Positions 24,873 to 35,057 of a DNA stretch of 64,000 bases are shown piece after piece; within the stretch, counting starts at the first letter, position 1, and every line of letters begins with the position of its first letter. The DNA is taken from contig CATOSU010000001.1 of the NCBI GenBank assembly GCA_951812615.1, positions 744,001-808,000 of the forward strand. The letters run 5' to 3'. The notes under the pieces are model-generated. The model did not search any database, was not told where the DNA came from, and saw only the letters and a list, made by a program, of their open reading frames with translations. A program made the position numbers and the translations under genes. This stretch comes from an uncultured Paracoccaceae bacterium (GTDB lineage: Bacteria; Pseudomonadota; Alphaproteobacteria; Rhodobacterales; Rhodobacteraceae).

Positions 24873-25105
24873 GCGACAGAGCTAGGGTGATGGACAGAAA
24901 AAATCAATCGGGCCGGGTCAGGCCAAAAATGATGCCGGGCGGGGTAGATTTTGGATCGGTTCTGATCTGTGGCACGCGCGCCGCGATCAACAAGGCTACG
25001 TCTCGCGATCAAGCGAACTGAGGGCACCGTAGGGTGCATACATGAGCAGCTTTATCTGTACTCCCGGCACGATGCACATGAATGCGCACTCTGCGGATTG
25101 AGGTT

Positions 25106-27094
25106 TCACTGATCCAGGAAACTCCGCAATTTCCGGCTCCGCGACGGATGCTTGAGCTTCCTGAGCGCCTTGGCCTCGATCTGCCGGATGCGTTCGCGGG
25201 TGACGCTGAACTGCTGGCCGACCTCTTCGAGCGTGTGGTCGGTGTTCATGCCGATGCCAAAGCGCATGCGCAGGACGCGTTCTTCGCGCGGGGTGAGCGA
25301 GGCCAGCACACGGGTGGTGGTTTCCTTCAGGTTCTCCTGAATCGCCGAATCCAGGGGCAGGACCGCGTTCTTGTCCTCGATGAAATCGCCGAGCTGCGAA
25401 TCTTCCTCGTCGCCGATGGGCGTTTCCAGAGAAATCGGCTCCTTGGCGATCTTCATCACCTTGCGGACTTTCTCCAGCGGCATCTGCAGCTTTTCGGCCA
25501 GTTCCTCCGGCGTCGGTTCGCGGCCGATCTCGTGCAGCATCTGGCGGCCGGTGCGCACCAGTTTGTTGATCGTTTCGATCATATGCACCGGGATACGGAT
25601 CGTGCGGGCCTGGTCGGCGATGGACCGGGTGATCGCCTGGCGGATCCACCATGTCGCGTAGGTCGAAAACTTGTAGCCCCGGCGGTATTCGAATTTGTCG
25701 ACCGCCTTCATCAGGCCGATATTACCTTCCTGAATGAGATCAAGGAATTGCAGCCCACGGTTGGTGTATTTCTTGGCAATCGAGATCACCAGACGCAGGT
25801 TCGCCTCGACCATTTCCTTCTTGGCCTGGCGGGCTTCTTTCTCGCCCTTCTGAACCTGCTGCACGATGCGGCGGAATTCGGAGATGTCGAGCCCGACATA
25901 CTGCCCGACCTGCGCCATGTCGGCGCGCAGCTCTTCGACCTTGGCGGTCGAGCGTTCAATGAACATCTGCCAGCCGCGACCCGGCTTTTCGGCCATGTCG
26001 GCCAGCCAGTTCGGATCCAGTTCCCGCCCACGATAGGCATCGATGAAGTCACGGCGGTTGATCCGCGCCTGATCGGCCAGCTTGACCATGGAACTGTCGA
26101 TCGACATGACCCGGCGGTTGATGCCGTAAAGCTGGTCGATCAGCGCTTCGATGCGGTTGTTGTGCAGGTGCAGTTCGTTCACCAGCGTCACAATCTCGGT
26201 GCGCAGCGCCTGATAGGTTTCCTCGTCCCGGTCCGAAAACGACCCGTCTTCGTTCAGCGTGGCCGAAATCCGGCTGTCCTGCATCTCGCTCAGCTGGGCA
26301 TAATCGGATGAAATCCGTTCCAGCATGCTCAGCACACGATCCTTGAGCGCGGCTTCCATCGCTGCGAGCGACATGTTGGCCTGCTCGTCGTCGTCGTCGT
26401 CGTCATCCTTGGCGATCGGATTGCCGTCGGCATCCAGTTCCGGCCCGGTGTCGTTGGCCGGCTTCTGCGCCTGAACTGCGGAAGTGTCGACCACCGGTTC
26501 CTCGACCTCGCCATCCTCGCCCATCTGGCCCGAGAATGTGGTTTCCAGGTCGATCACGTCGCGCAGGAGAATATCTTCGCTCAGCAGTTCGTCATGCCAG
26601 ATGGTGATGGCCTGAAACGTCAGCGGGCTTTCGCACAGGCCCGCGATCATCGTGTTGCGGCCGGCCTCGATCCGCTTGGCGATGGCAATTTCGCCCTCGC
26701 GGCTGAGCAGTTCGACACTGCCCATTTCGCGCAGGTACATGCGCACCGGGTCGTCGGTGCGGTCGAGCTTCTCGGTCTGCTGGCTGGCCAGCGTGACTTC
26801 ACGCGCGTCCGAGGTGGTGGCGATCTCGGTCGAGCCCTTCTGCTCTTCCTCCTCGGCCTCTTCGTCCTCGATGATGTTGATGCCCATTTCGGAGAGCATG
26901 GACATCACATCTTCGATCTGTTCCGAGGACACCTGATCCGGAGGCAGCACCTGATTGAGCTGATCGTAGGTGATGTAGCCACGTTCACGCGCCTCGGCGA
27001 TCATCTTCTTGACCGCGGTCTGGCTCATATCGAGCGAAATCTCGGCGTCCTGCTCTTCTGTCTTGCTTTCCTCGGCGGTGTCCTTGGCGGCCAT
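25106..27094 (-). CDS. rpoD: RNA polymerase primary sigma factor RpoD (sigma-70)
   Basis: This protein of about 662 residues is the housekeeping sigma factor. Region 1.1 and a [11 protein letters not shown] region 1.2 are followed by a long acidic non-conserved region with a run of seven Asp, region 2 ([21 protein letters not shown], then [10 protein letters not shown]), region 3, and region 4.2 ([21 protein letters not shown]). The ATG at 27094 is chosen for AGGAGC eight bases upstream. It lies 114 bp downstream of dnaG, the common dnaG-rpoD arrangement. Confidence 0.97.
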   Translation of the reverse strand: MAAKDTAEESKTEEQDAEISLDMSQTAVKKMIAEARERGYITYDQLNQVLPPDQVSSEQIEDVMSMLSEMGINIIEDEEAEEEEQKGSTEIATTSDAREVTLASQQTEKLDRTDDPVRMYLREMGSVELLSREGEIAIAKRIEAGRNTMIAGLCESPLTFQAITIWHDELLSEDILLRDVIDLETTFSGQMGEDGEVEEPVVDTSAVQAQKPANDTGPELDADGNPIAKDDDDDDDEQANMSLAAMEAALKDRVLSMLERISSDYAQLSEMQDSRISATLNEDGSFSDRDEETYQALRTEIVTLVNELHLHNNRIEALIDQLYGINRRVMSIDSSMVKLADQARINRRDFIDAYRGRELDPNWLADMAEKPGRGWQMFIERSTAKVEELRADMAQVGQYVGLDISEFRRIVQQVQKGEKEARQAKKEMVEANLRLVISIAKKYTNRGLQFLDLIQEGNIGLMKAVDKFEYRRGYKFSTYATWWIRQAITRSIADQARTIRIPVHMIETINKLVRTGRQMLHEIGREPTPEELAEKLQMPLEKVRKVMKIAKEPISLETPIGDEEDSQLGDFIEDKNAVLPLDSAIQENLKETTTRVLASLTPREERVLRMRFGIGMNTDHTLEEVGQQFSVTRERIRQIEAKALRKLKHPSRSRKLRSFLDQ

Positions 27095-27208
27095 TCGGTG
27101 CTCCTGGTCAGAGATGAGGTGATTCGCGGTGACCGAATCAATAGCGTGATCGGGTGATTCGGCCACCCATCTACCCTGAATTCGTTTGTAATGCCTTAAG
27201 AAAAGGCG

Positions 27209-29140
27209 TCAGTGTTGCCGTTTGGAATACCCGATGCGGTCCAGAAGGCTGTCAAAGGCCTCGCGTTCCTGGCGGTTGATTCGGGCCCCATTGTCTCCGG
27301 TTTCATATTCGGCCGTGTCCTCGAACTGGCTGCGCATTGCGCGGTTTCGGGCTTCGGCAGCCTGGCTCAGCCGCCATGTCAGGGCCTCGTCAGCCATGTC
27401 GCTCAGATCCTCGGCGGCTTCGGCCACCTCGGCGCTGAGACCCCGGATCGCGTCGAGCTTGGCGAATTCCTCGGTCAGAGTCATACGCGCCAGGTCCGGG
27501 TCGTCTGGTCGTCGGAAGCAGGGATTGACAGCCACATGGCGTTGACCAAACAGGTTTTCAAGGGCCGCTTCGCCCAGTTCCGCGACAATAACGTCGCGCA
27601 GAGGCCTGTCATCGGCGGGCACCCGCAGCAGGAGGTCACGCAGAGCGGCGCCGTCGGGGCTGGTGCAGGTCATCGTGTCGAGCCGGGATTCGAATTCCGG
27701 CAGGATCGAAGGCGTCGATATCAGGATCGCCAGAATAACGGCCTCGCGCATCTGCGCGTCGGCGGTATCGGCAGAGGCCAGCAGCGACTGGCGCGTACCC
27801 GGCAGAGGCGCGGCGGGCGGCGCCTGACGCGAACGCCCCGGAACGAAAGTGCGCGGCGGCGCGAACAGCGCGCGGCGCAGCTGGTTGATCTCGGCCCCGT
27901 AATGACTGCGCAAAGATCCGTCGCGGATCAGCATGATCTTTTCGCGCAGCGCCTTGTCCAGCGCGGCCTTGCGTTCGGGGCTGTCAAACACCCGGCCCTC
28001 GGTTTCGCGCTGCCACAGCAGGCGGACCATCGGCTGCGCCTGATCCAGCAGGTTTTGCATCGCTGCCGGTCCGGAGGCACGGATCAGGTCATCCGGGTCC
28101 TGTCCTTCGGGCATCAGTGCAAAGCGCAGGGATTTCCCGGCTTCCAGCAGCGGCAGCGCAAGGTCGATCAGGCGCAGCGCGGCGCGCAGGCCAGCGGTGT
28201 CACCGTCCAGCGCAATGACCGGTTCGTCCGCGATCCGCCACATCAGCTGCAACTGGTCCTCGGTCACCGCCGTGCCCAGCGGCGCCACCGTTGCGCCGAA
28301 CCCCGCCTCGCTCAGCGCGATCACGTCCATATAGCCTTCGGCAACAATCAGCGGCTGGCCTTTGCCCGCCGCATCGCGGGCCGGGCCGTGGTTATACAGG
28401 CTGCGACCCTTATCAAACAGCGGGGTCTCGGGCGAGTTCAGGTATTTGGCGTTGTCGTCAGGGTCCATCGCTCGGCCGCCAAAGGCAATCGCCCGACCGC
28501 GCGCGTCGCGGATCGGGAACAGGATGCGGTTGCGGAACGTGTCATAGGGATTGCCGCCTTTCCGGCTGGGCTTGGCCAGCCCGGCCTCGACGATCAGGTC
28601 CTCGGCCACCGATTTGCCGCGAAGATGATCCCACAGCACCTGCCAGCCTTCGGGTGCGAACCCGATTTCCCAACGCTCCAGCGCCTCGGGCGACAGCCCG
28701 CGCCGGTCGAGATAGGTGCGCGCCTCTGCCGCCGTCCCGGTGCGCAGCTGCATGCGGTAGAACTGTACCGCCTGCTCCATCACCTCGGACAACAGGCTGC
28801 GGCGGTCCTCCTTCTCCTGCGCGCGCGGGTCGCGTTCCGGCATCGGCATCCCGGCCTCTCCGGCAAGGATTTCGACGGCCTCGATGAAACTTACATTTTC
28901 CGTCTCGCGCACGAAGGAAATGGCGTCGCCCTTGGCGTGACAGCCAAAGCAATAATAGTAACCTTTTCGGTCATCTACGTGAAATGACGCGGTTTTTTCC
29001 TGATGGAAGGGGCACGGCGCCCACATGTCGCCCTTGCCCTGATTGGATTTCCGCTGATCCCACATGACCTTGCGGCCGACGACCTGGCTGAGGCTCAGCC
29101 GGCCGCGCAGTTCATCCAGAAAGCCAGGGGGCAGCGACAT
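27209..29140 (-). CDS. dnaG: DNA primase DnaG
   Basis: This 643-residue primase makes RNA primers at the replication fork. The N-terminal CHC2 zinc motif is CPFHQEKTASFHV to YYCFGCHAKGD, the catalytic core contains the TOPRIM acidic site (IVAEGYMDVIAL, ALDGDTAG), and a C-terminal helicase-binding domain follows. The start codon matches the usual MSLPPGFLDELR opening. Between it and the upstream secreted-protein gene is an AT-rich hairpin pair that likely terminates that gene. Confidence 0.97.
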   Translation of the reverse strand: MSLPPGFLDELRGRLSLSQVVGRKVMWDQRKSNQGKGDMWAPCPFHQEKTASFHVDDRKGYYYCFGCHAKGDAISFVRETENVSFIEAVEILAGEAGMPMPERDPRAQEKEDRRSLLSEVMEQAVQFYRMQLRTGTAAEARTYLDRRGLSPEALERWEIGFAPEGWQVLWDHLRGKSVAEDLIVEAGLAKPSRKGGNPYDTFRNRILFPIRDARGRAIAFGGRAMDPDDNAKYLNSPETPLFDKGRSLYNHGPARDAAGKGQPLIVAEGYMDVIALSEAGFGATVAPLGTAVTEDQLQLMWRIADEPVIALDGDTAGLRAALRLIDLALPLLEAGKSLRFALMPEGQDPDDLIRASGPAAMQNLLDQAQPMVRLLWQRETEGRVFDSPERKAALDKALREKIMLIRDGSLRSHYGAEINQLRRALFAPPRTFVPGRSRQAPPAAPLPGTRQSLLASADTADAQMREAVILAILISTPSILPEFESRLDTMTCTSPDGAALRDLLLRVPADDRPLRDVIVAELGEAALENLFGQRHVAVNPCFRRPDDPDLARMTLTEEFAKLDAIRGLSAEVAEAAEDLSDMADEALTWRLSQAAEARNRAMRSQFEDTAEYETGDNGARINRQEREAFDSLLDRIGYSKRQH

Positions 29141-29172
29141 GACCTATTATGCCGCGACATCGCCACAGGCGC

Positions 29173-29216
29173 AAAACTTTTGAAAAAAGTTTTTCGAGGG
29201 GTTTTTGCAAAACCTC
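29173..29216. terminator. AT-rich hairpin pair upstream of dnaG
   Basis: AAAACTTTT-GAA-AAAAGTTTT (29173-29193) is followed by an imperfect GGTTTT/AAAACC hairpin (to about 29216). It lies between the stop of the 99-aa gene and the dnaG start and resembles the double palindromes at 7010 and 34931. Confidence 0.6.
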
Positions 29217-29220
29217 TGCA

Positions 29221-29520
29221 TCACCCCTGCTTCAGGCAGAGTTCCTTCCACGCCTCGGCCAGATCCTTCTTTTTAACGTCGCGCATCTTTTGCTGGTACA
29301 CCCAGGGCGTCATGATCGGGATCGCCGCGTTGTAATTGTCGGGCCAGGTCGGGTTGCTGTCGGCGATGTGCTTGGGCACGTCGCGTTCCTTGACCCGGTC
29401 GATCCGTGCCTGCTGAATGGCGCCGACCACCTGAGCCTGATAGTCACAGCTCACCGCCTTGCTGTCGGCGGCAAGAACGGGACCTGCCATCAGGCAGAAA
29501 GCAATCGCATAGCGGATCAT
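29221..29520 (-). CDS. Small secreted hypothetical protein (99 aa)
   Basis: The protein has a Sec signal (MIRYAIAFCLMAGPVLAAD) and a mature part of about 80 residues with two Cys (SCDYQAQ and ELCLKQ) that could pair, plus a basic Lys-rich C-terminal helix. GGAGGTGCC precedes the ATG. It lies between soxG and dnaG on the same strand. No family is recognised. Confidence 0.75.
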   Translation of the reverse strand: MIRYAIAFCLMAGPVLAADSKAVSCDYQAQVVGAIQQARIDRVKERDVPKHIADSNPTWPDNYNAAIPIMTPWVYQQKMRDVKKKDLAEAWKELCLKQG

Positions 29521-29552
29521 CGGGGCACCTCCGGAATCAAATCGGGGCCACT

Positions 29553-30092
29553 CTAGCGGCGGGCGTCCACGGCTTCCATCGCCAATCGCAGGTCATGAGC
29601 GAGAGTCCGCGCCATCGAGCGGAATACCATGATGCCATAGCGGTTTTCGCCGGTGCGCATCAGCACGCAGGTCATGTGCCCGATCAGTGTCCGTGCGGCG
29701 TGGCCCTGACTGAAGGCGTGATCGCGCAGGTCAACGGGCACCAGCCGGGCCAGCACGTCGCGGGCCCCCGCCCCGTCCAGCGCCACGCAGGCCCATGCGT
29801 CGGTCTGGTCGGTCATCGCCGCCCCGGGAATTTCCGCCAGACGCGGGCCGAGCACCAGCGCCTGATCCCGGCCGCTCCAGACCGCGCGGTTATGCGCCGT
29901 GCCGGTCGCGCGGTTGGGGGCGGGAAACTCTGCCCCGATCTGGCCGCGCAGCGCCGAAGACACCCATTCCGCCTCGCCGGCATAGGGCGCAACGGACGTA
30001 ATCGCGTCAAACACAGTCTCGCTGCAGGACACGGACCCGATGGTCAGCGGCAACAGCCCGTCGCAGGGCGATTTCGCAGTCAGCTCAGTCAC
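29553..30092 (-). CDS. soxG: Sarcosine oxidase gamma subunit
   Basis: This subunit of about 179 residues belongs to heterotetrameric sarcosine oxidase and resembles a GcvT-like C-terminal domain (LARLVPVDLRDHAFSQGHAARTLIGHM). A GTG at 30092 overlapping the soxA stop is the best start, giving translational coupling. It is the last gene of soxBDAG. The complex demethylates sarcosine to glycine, transferring the methyl carbon to tetrahydrofolate and producing H2O2. Confidence 0.9.
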   Translation of the reverse strand: MTELTAKSPCDGLLPLTIGSVSCSETVFDAITSVAPYAGEAEWVSSALRGQIGAEFPAPNRATGTAHNRAVWSGRDQALVLGPRLAEIPGAAMTDQTDAWACVALDGAGARDVLARLVPVDLRDHAFSQGHAARTLIGHMTCVLMRTGENRYGIMVFRSMARTLAHDLRLAMEAVDARR

Positions 30093-33015
30093 GGACGCGC
30101 CCTCCTTCGGGGTCAAAGAACACCGGATCGACCACTTCGCACAATGTTTCGATCCCGCGCACATGATCCACGGATTTCACCACCTCGCCCAACCGTTCCG
30201 GCCCGCGCTGCAGAAAAGCCAGCGCCAGCACGCCGTCCAGCGTCGGCGAAAAGCAGTTCGAGGTCACATAGCCCTGATGATTCTGCCGGACCGGGTCCGC
30301 CTCGCGGTCATAGAGATGCGCGCCCGCCGTGATCAGCTTGACCGCACCAACCGGCTTCAGCCCCACCAGCCGCGCCCGGCCCCGGTCCATCAGGCCGGGC
30401 CGTTCGGACATGGTTTTGCCGATACAGTCCTTCTTCTGCGACACCATCCGCTGCATCCCGATGTCAAAGGCAGTCACCCGCCCGTGGATTTCGGCATGAG
30501 TGATAAAGCCCTTTTCGATGCGCATGACATTGAGCGCCTCCATCCCGTAGGCACCGCCGCCCAACGCCTCGGCCCCGCTTACCAGCTGCCGAAACAAGGC
30601 ATCGCCATAACAGGCGGGCAAGGCCAGTTCATAGGCATGTTCGCCTGAGAACGAGATCCGGAACAGCCGCCCCGGCACATCCTGCACCGACACTGCGCCG
30701 CAGGCCATGAACGGCCAGTCGCCGGGCACCAGCGGATCGTCCAGAATCCGGCCCAGCAGTTCGCGCGCTTTCGGCCCGGCGACGGCGAACTGGGCCCATT
30801 GCTCAGTCACCGAAATGAACCGGACGTTCATCTGCGGGCAATGGCACTGGTGCACGAATTCCAGATGGCGCATCACCTCGCCCGCCGCCGCAGTGGTGGT
30901 GGTCATCACGTAGTGGTTGTCACCCAGCCGCGCGGTGGTGCCGTCATCCATCACGTGACCGTCTTCGCGCAGCATCAGTCCATAGCGCGTGCGCCCGACC
31001 TTCAGCGTGCTGAACGTGTTGGTATAGACGAAATCCAGAAACGCGCCGGCATCGGGTCCCTGCAGGTCGATCTTGCCCAGCGTGGACACGTCGCACACCC
31101 CGACCGACCGGCGGACCATGTTGACCTCGCGGTCACAGCTCTGGCGCCATGTTTTTTCGCCCTGCCGCCGAAAGAAACTGGGCCGGTACCACAGACCGGC
31201 CTCGATCATCGGCGCGTCCATTTCGACCGTTGCCGCGTGGCTGGTGGTCAGCCGTTCGGGCGCAAACCCGTCGCCCTGCCCGCCGGCGCCCAGCGCGGCG
31301 ATGGAGACCGGGCTATAGGGCGGGCGGTACGTGGTTGTCCCGGTTTCGGCAATCTCGCGCCCGGTGGCATCGGCCAGCACTGCCAGCGCGGCAATGTTGG
31401 AATTCTTGCCCTGATCGGTGGCCATGCCCTGCGTGGTGAACCGCTTCATATGTTCGACCGAGCGGAAGTTCTCGACCGCCGCCTGCTTGACGTCCTTGAC
31501 CGTCACGTCGTTCTGGAAATCCAGCCACGCCCGCCCCTTGCCGGCCACGGCCCAGAGCCTGTCGGTGCGGTAGGGGTCGTCTTCTGCCACGGGCAGCCCG
31601 GCCTCGGGAACGGGCCGTTCCAGCGCGGTCAGCGCCCTGGCGGCAGCGGCGCGCCCGTCCCGCAGGCAGCCTGCGGTCGAAAACTCCCCGTTGCAGGCGC
31701 CTGCCGGTGTCAGGCCGGGCACCGCGTTTTCGGCCGGCACGAAGGCCAGCAGGTCTTCGCGCCAGACCGGTCGCGCGCCGGTGTGGCAGGTCAGATGCAC
31801 CGACGGGTTCCACCCGCCGGACATGGCAAGGCAATCGGTCTGGATACGCTCTTCTCCACTGGGCCGGCGCACGGTGATGCTTTCCAGCCCCTGCCGCCCC
31901 TGACTGCCGCACACCTGTCCGCCGCGGATCACCGGGAAGGCGTCCGATGCGGGCGCGTCATGGCGGCTGTCGATCAGCGCGGCGACGTGAACCCCTGCAT
32001 CGACCAGATCGCGCGCCGTGCGATGGGCGGAATCGTTGGTGCCGAACACGGTCATCGCGCGCCCCGGGCTGACGCCCCAGCGGTTGAGATAGGTGCGCAC
32101 CGCCCCTGCGGTCATGATGCCTGGCCGGTCATTGTTGCGGAACGCAACGGGACGCTCCAGCGCGCCGGCAGCCAGCACCGTCTGTTTCGCCACGATCCGC
32201 CAGAAACATTCCAGCGGCAGGTGCGGCCGCCGGCGCCGATGGTGGCCGACCCGCTCCAATGCCCCGTATGTGCCATTGTCGTAGGCCCCGGTCACCGTGG
32301 TGCGCGGCATCAGCCGGACGTTGGGCATCGCCTCCAATTCGGCGATCACGCCGCCGGCCCAGTCCGCCCCCGGCTGCCCGTCCACCTCTTCGACCTCGGC
32401 CAGCAGGCGCCCGCCGAACCGGCTGTCCTCTTCGGCAAGGATCACATCTGCCCCGGCCCGCGCCGCCGTCAGCGCCGCCATCAGGCCCGCCGGCCCCGAT
32501 CCGATCACCAGGAGGTCGCAGAACGCAAAGGCCTTTTCGTAAACATCCGTGTTGTGCTGGCGCGACAACGCGCCCAGCCCGGCAGCGCGGCGGATCACCG
32601 GCTCATAAAGCTTTTCCCAGAAGGCGCGCGGCCACATGAAGGTCTTGTAATAGAACCCCGCGCCCAGAAACGGAGCCGCCAGATCACTGACCGACATCAG
32701 GTCGAAGCCCAGCGACGGCCAGCGGTTCTGGCTGCGCACCTCCAGCCCTTCGAACAGCTCCTGCATCGTGGCCCGCACGTTCGGGTCCTGCCGCCCGCCG
32801 ACGCCCACAGTGACCAGCGCGTTGGGTTCCTCGCTGCCGGCGGTCAGGATCCCCCGCGGGCGGTGATACTTGAACGACCGCCCCACCAGCCGCACGTCAT
32901 TGGCCAGCAACGCCGAGGCCAGCGTATCCCCGGCAAAGCCCGCATAGCGGACCCCGTCAAACGTGAACGGGACCGAACGCGACCGGTCGATGAGCCCCCT
33001 GCCCGCAACCCTCAT
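30085..33015 (-). CDS. soxA: Sarcosine oxidase alpha subunit
   Basis: This 976-residue subunit carries, in order, an N-terminal Fer2_4-like domain (FTFDGVRYAGFAGDTLASAL), a nucleotide-binding fold with GSGPAGLMAALTAARAGADV, a central oxidoreductase part, and a C-terminal aminomethyltransferase (GcvT-like) domain that binds tetrahydrofolate (GVCDVSTLGKIDLQGPDAGAF to YGMEALNVMRIEKGF). It overlaps soxD and soxG by a few bases. Length is normal. It probably feeds one-carbon metabolism from glycine betaine or sarcosine. Confidence 0.96.
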   Translation of the reverse strand: MRVAGRGLIDRSRSVPFTFDGVRYAGFAGDTLASALLANDVRLVGRSFKYHRPRGILTAGSEEPNALVTVGVGGRQDPNVRATMQELFEGLEVRSQNRWPSLGFDLMSVSDLAAPFLGAGFYYKTFMWPRAFWEKLYEPVIRRAAGLGALSRQHNTDVYEKAFAFCDLLVIGSGPAGLMAALTAARAGADVILAEEDSRFGGRLLAEVEEVDGQPGADWAGGVIAELEAMPNVRLMPRTTVTGAYDNGTYGALERVGHHRRRRPHLPLECFWRIVAKQTVLAAGALERPVAFRNNDRPGIMTAGAVRTYLNRWGVSPGRAMTVFGTNDSAHRTARDLVDAGVHVAALIDSRHDAPASDAFPVIRGGQVCGSQGRQGLESITVRRPSGEERIQTDCLAMSGGWNPSVHLTCHTGARPVWREDLLAFVPAENAVPGLTPAGACNGEFSTAGCLRDGRAAAARALTALERPVPEAGLPVAEDDPYRTDRLWAVAGKGRAWLDFQNDVTVKDVKQAAVENFRSVEHMKRFTTQGMATDQGKNSNIAALAVLADATGREIAETGTTTYRPPYSPVSIAALGAGGQGDGFAPERLTTSHAATVEMDAPMIEAGLWYRPSFFRRQGEKTWRQSCDREVNMVRRSVGVCDVSTLGKIDLQGPDAGAFLDFVYTNTFSTLKVGRTRYGLMLREDGHVMDDGTTARLGDNHYVMTTTTAAAGEVMRHLEFVHQCHCPQMNVRFISVTEQWAQFAVAGPKARELLGRILDDPLVPGDWPFMACGAVSVQDVPGRLFRISFSGEHAYELALPACYGDALFRQLVSGAEALGGGAYGMEALNVMRIEKGFITHAEIHGRVTAFDIGMQRMVSQKKDCIGKTMSERPGLMDRGRARLVGLKPVGAVKLITAGAHLYDREADPVRQNHQGYVTSNCFSPTLDGVLALAFLQRGPERLGEVVKSVDHVRGIETLCEVVDPVFFDPEGGRVRD

Positions 33016-33272
33016 GCCCGGTCCTCCGCCAGTACCGCACCCAGCACCTCATGCGTCGCCGTGTTGCGCGTGACCACGATCCACGCGGCACAGCCGGCCT
33101 CGTGATACCAAAGGTCCCGCGTCACCCCGGCGGGGTTGTCGCGCAGGTGCACGAAATCATTCCAGGTGGCGGCGTCCGCCTGCGGGTCCGGCCGCTCTGC
33201 CGCGGCCGCCGCGCCCTTGTAGTAGAATTCGCGCCGGTCCCGCTCTCCGCAGATCGGACAGTGTATTCTCAT
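33012..33272 (-). CDS. soxD: Sarcosine oxidase delta subunit
   Basis: This 86-residue zinc-binding subunit has CPICGERDRREF at the N-terminus and a later HEAGCAAW segment that complete the zinc site. The start at 33272 (MRIHCPICG) is the family start; the frame extends upstream only into the dispersed repeat. It overlaps soxA by 4 bp (ATGA). Confidence 0.95.
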   Translation of the reverse strand: MRIHCPICGERDRREFYYKGAAAAAERPDPQADAATWNDFVHLRDNPAGVTRDLWYHEAGCAAWIVVTRNTATHEVLGAVLAEDRA

Positions 33273-33286
33273 CCCTGCCCCCCATG

Positions 33287-33308
33287 CTTCATCTTTGTCC
33301 AAATACTC
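33287..33308. repeat. Dispersed intergenic motif, copy 3
   Basis: CTTCATCTTTGTCCAAATACTC lies in the 63-bp gap between soxB and soxD. It has the same core as the copies at 4440, 13171 and 44341 and is inside an operon here, so it is not simply an operon terminator. Confidence 0.75.
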
Positions 33309-33335
33309 AATGTCCCGGCCTCCCGGCCGGTCCGG

Positions 33336-34589
33336 TCAATGCAGGTTGTGCTGGGCACCGGTCCCCTCCTCGTCCATCAGGCCATAGCCATCCCGGAACC
33401 GGTCCAGCCGGAACCCTGTTGCCGCGTCGAAGGGCCGGTCGGTGGCAATCAGGTGGGCAAAGGAAAACCCGCTGGCCGGGACCGCCTTGAACCCGCCGTA
33501 ACACCAGCCGCAATCCAGGTAGAGCCCGTCGATGCCGGTCTTGTCGATGATGGGCGACCCGTCCGGCGTCATATCCATGATCCCGCCCCAGCTGCGCAGC
33601 ACCTTCGCCTTGCCGATCATCGGCATCAGCGTCATGCCGGCCTCCATCACATGTTCGACCATCGGCAGGTTGCCGCGCTGGGCATAAGAGGCATACATGT
33701 CCAGATCGCCACCGAATACCAGCCCGCCCTTGTCCGACTGGCTGATATAAAAATGGCCCATGCCATAGCTGATCACGTGGTTGATGCAGGGTTTCAGCCC
33801 CTCGGTCACAAAGGCCTGCAACACATGGCTTTCCACCGGCAGGCGCATCCCTGCCATCGCCGCCACCAGCGACGACCTTCCGGCCACGGCGAGGCCGATC
33901 TTTTTCGCCCGGATCGCGCCGCGGGTGGTCTGTACGCCCCGGACGACACCGTTTTCGATGTCGATCCCCGTGACCTCGCAGTTCTGGATCAGGTCGACAC
34001 CCCGGCTGTCAGCGCCGCGCGCATAGCCCCAGGCCACCGCATCATGCCGGGCCGACCCGCCGCGCGGGTGATAAAGCCCGCCATAAACCGGAAACCGCGT
34101 GTTGTCGAAATCCAGATAGGGCACCATGCGCTCCACGCCCATGCGGTCCAGCAGGACCGCGTCGTCGCCCTGGCTGCGCATCATGTTGCCGCGCCGCACA
34201 AAGGCGTCGCGCTGGCCGTCGGAATGGAACACGTTGATAACGCCGCGCTGGGAATGCATGACGTTGTAGTTCAGCTCGCGCTCCAGCCCCTCCCACAGCT
34301 TCATGGAGTAGCTGTAGAACTGCGAATTGCCCTCGAGGAAATAATTGGCCCGCACGATCGTGGTGTTGCGGCCGACATTGCCGCCGCCCAGATAGCCTTT
34401 TTCCAGCACTGCGACATTGCTCAGCCCGTGTTCCCGGGCGAGATAGTAGGCCGTGGCCAGCCCGTGACCGCCGCCGCCGATGATGACGATGTCATATTCA
34501 TCCTTTGGCGCGGGATCCCGCCAGTGCGGGGTCCAGCCCCGGTTGCCGGTCAGGCCCTCTTTCAGAACGCGCCACCCTGAAAACCGCAT
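33336..34589 (-). CDS. soxB: Sarcosine oxidase beta subunit
   Basis: This 417-residue flavoprotein has the FAD-binding IVIIGGGGHGLATAYYLA motif at residues 35-52. GLYHPRGG places His174 where the family binds FMN covalently (His172/173 in characterised enzymes; position match only). It oxidises sarcosine. GGGAGAGACGG precedes the ATG. It is the first gene of soxBDAG; the 468-bp region upstream must contain the promoter. Confidence 0.95.
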   Translation of the reverse strand: MRFSGWRVLKEGLTGNRGWTPHWRDPAPKDEYDIVIIGGGGHGLATAYYLAREHGLSNVAVLEKGYLGGGNVGRNTTIVRANYFLEGNSQFYSYSMKLWEGLERELNYNVMHSQRGVINVFHSDGQRDAFVRRGNMMRSQGDDAVLLDRMGVERMVPYLDFDNTRFPVYGGLYHPRGGSARHDAVAWGYARGADSRGVDLIQNCEVTGIDIENGVVRGVQTTRGAIRAKKIGLAVAGRSSLVAAMAGMRLPVESHVLQAFVTEGLKPCINHVISYGMGHFYISQSDKGGLVFGGDLDMYASYAQRGNLPMVEHVMEAGMTLMPMIGKAKVLRSWGGIMDMTPDGSPIIDKTGIDGLYLDCGWCYGGFKAVPASGFSFAHLIATDRPFDAATGFRLDRFRDGYGLMDEEGTGAQHNLH

Positions 34590-35057
34590 CCGTCTCTCCC
34601 GCTTGCTGGGCCGATTGAAACAGCGTCACGACCCCGTTTCAATGCTCCGCCATGTCGCGGGTCAAGGTGAAAATCCGGTGACGGCGCTTTTTTGGGCAGA
34701 ACGGCGAACTGCCTCAGACTCGCTGGCGGAGGGCTGGTCCGGCGAACACGCCCCATATGCGGTCGTCCGGCAACCCGCCGGGATCCCGGGGGGCAAAGAT
34801 CACCACCTGTCAGAAATCAACTCGTCAAAGGAAGACCATGACTTTCTTTACGTCGGATGGTTCAGGATGAAAGCCGGGTGACCCGGATCACCGGTTTTGA
34901 TCCCGCAGGGCGATCGTCGTCCGGCGCGGGCCCGATTTCTTTCAAAGAAATCGGGTCGGAAACTTTGAAAGTTTCCGGCTCCGCGTCTGCTTCAGGGTTG
35001 AATCGCAGGTTAAACCCTTTTCCCGGAGGTGCTTCGAAAGAACACCGGGGCACGAAC
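34590..35057. other. Intergenic region upstream of soxB
   Basis: This region of 468 bp has no convincing gene. It contains the soxB promoter side (near 34590), the hairpin pair at 34931-34976 downstream of the GFA-like gene, and a possible 10-codon frame at 34838-34870 (plus strand) preceded by AAAGGAAG. That mini-frame is well placed for a ribosome but too short to support as a gene. Confidence 0.5.
34931..34976. terminator. Two adjacent AT-rich palindromes
   Basis: CCCGATTTCTTTCAAAGAAATCGGG (34931-34955, spoken of as two 12-bp arms) and GGAAACTTTGAAAGTTTCC (34958-34976) follow each other with 2 bp between. They lie about 80-125 bp beyond the stop of the GFA-like gene on the minus strand and look like a terminator pair. 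Confidence 0.65.

Noticed and set aside
26385..26405. A short GTC/GAC trinucleotide run (seven Asp codons)
   Set aside because: It encodes the acidic tract in the non-conserved region of RpoD and is not a regulatory repeat.
30799..33105. A 768-codon plus-strand open frame opposite soxA
   Set aside because: It is a shadow of the sarcosine oxidase alpha gene, without a domain or ribosome-binding site.
34480..34881. A possible plus-strand gene upstream of soxB
   Set aside because: Its first third is antisense to soxB, no domain or ribosome-binding site is seen, and the rest is intergenic.
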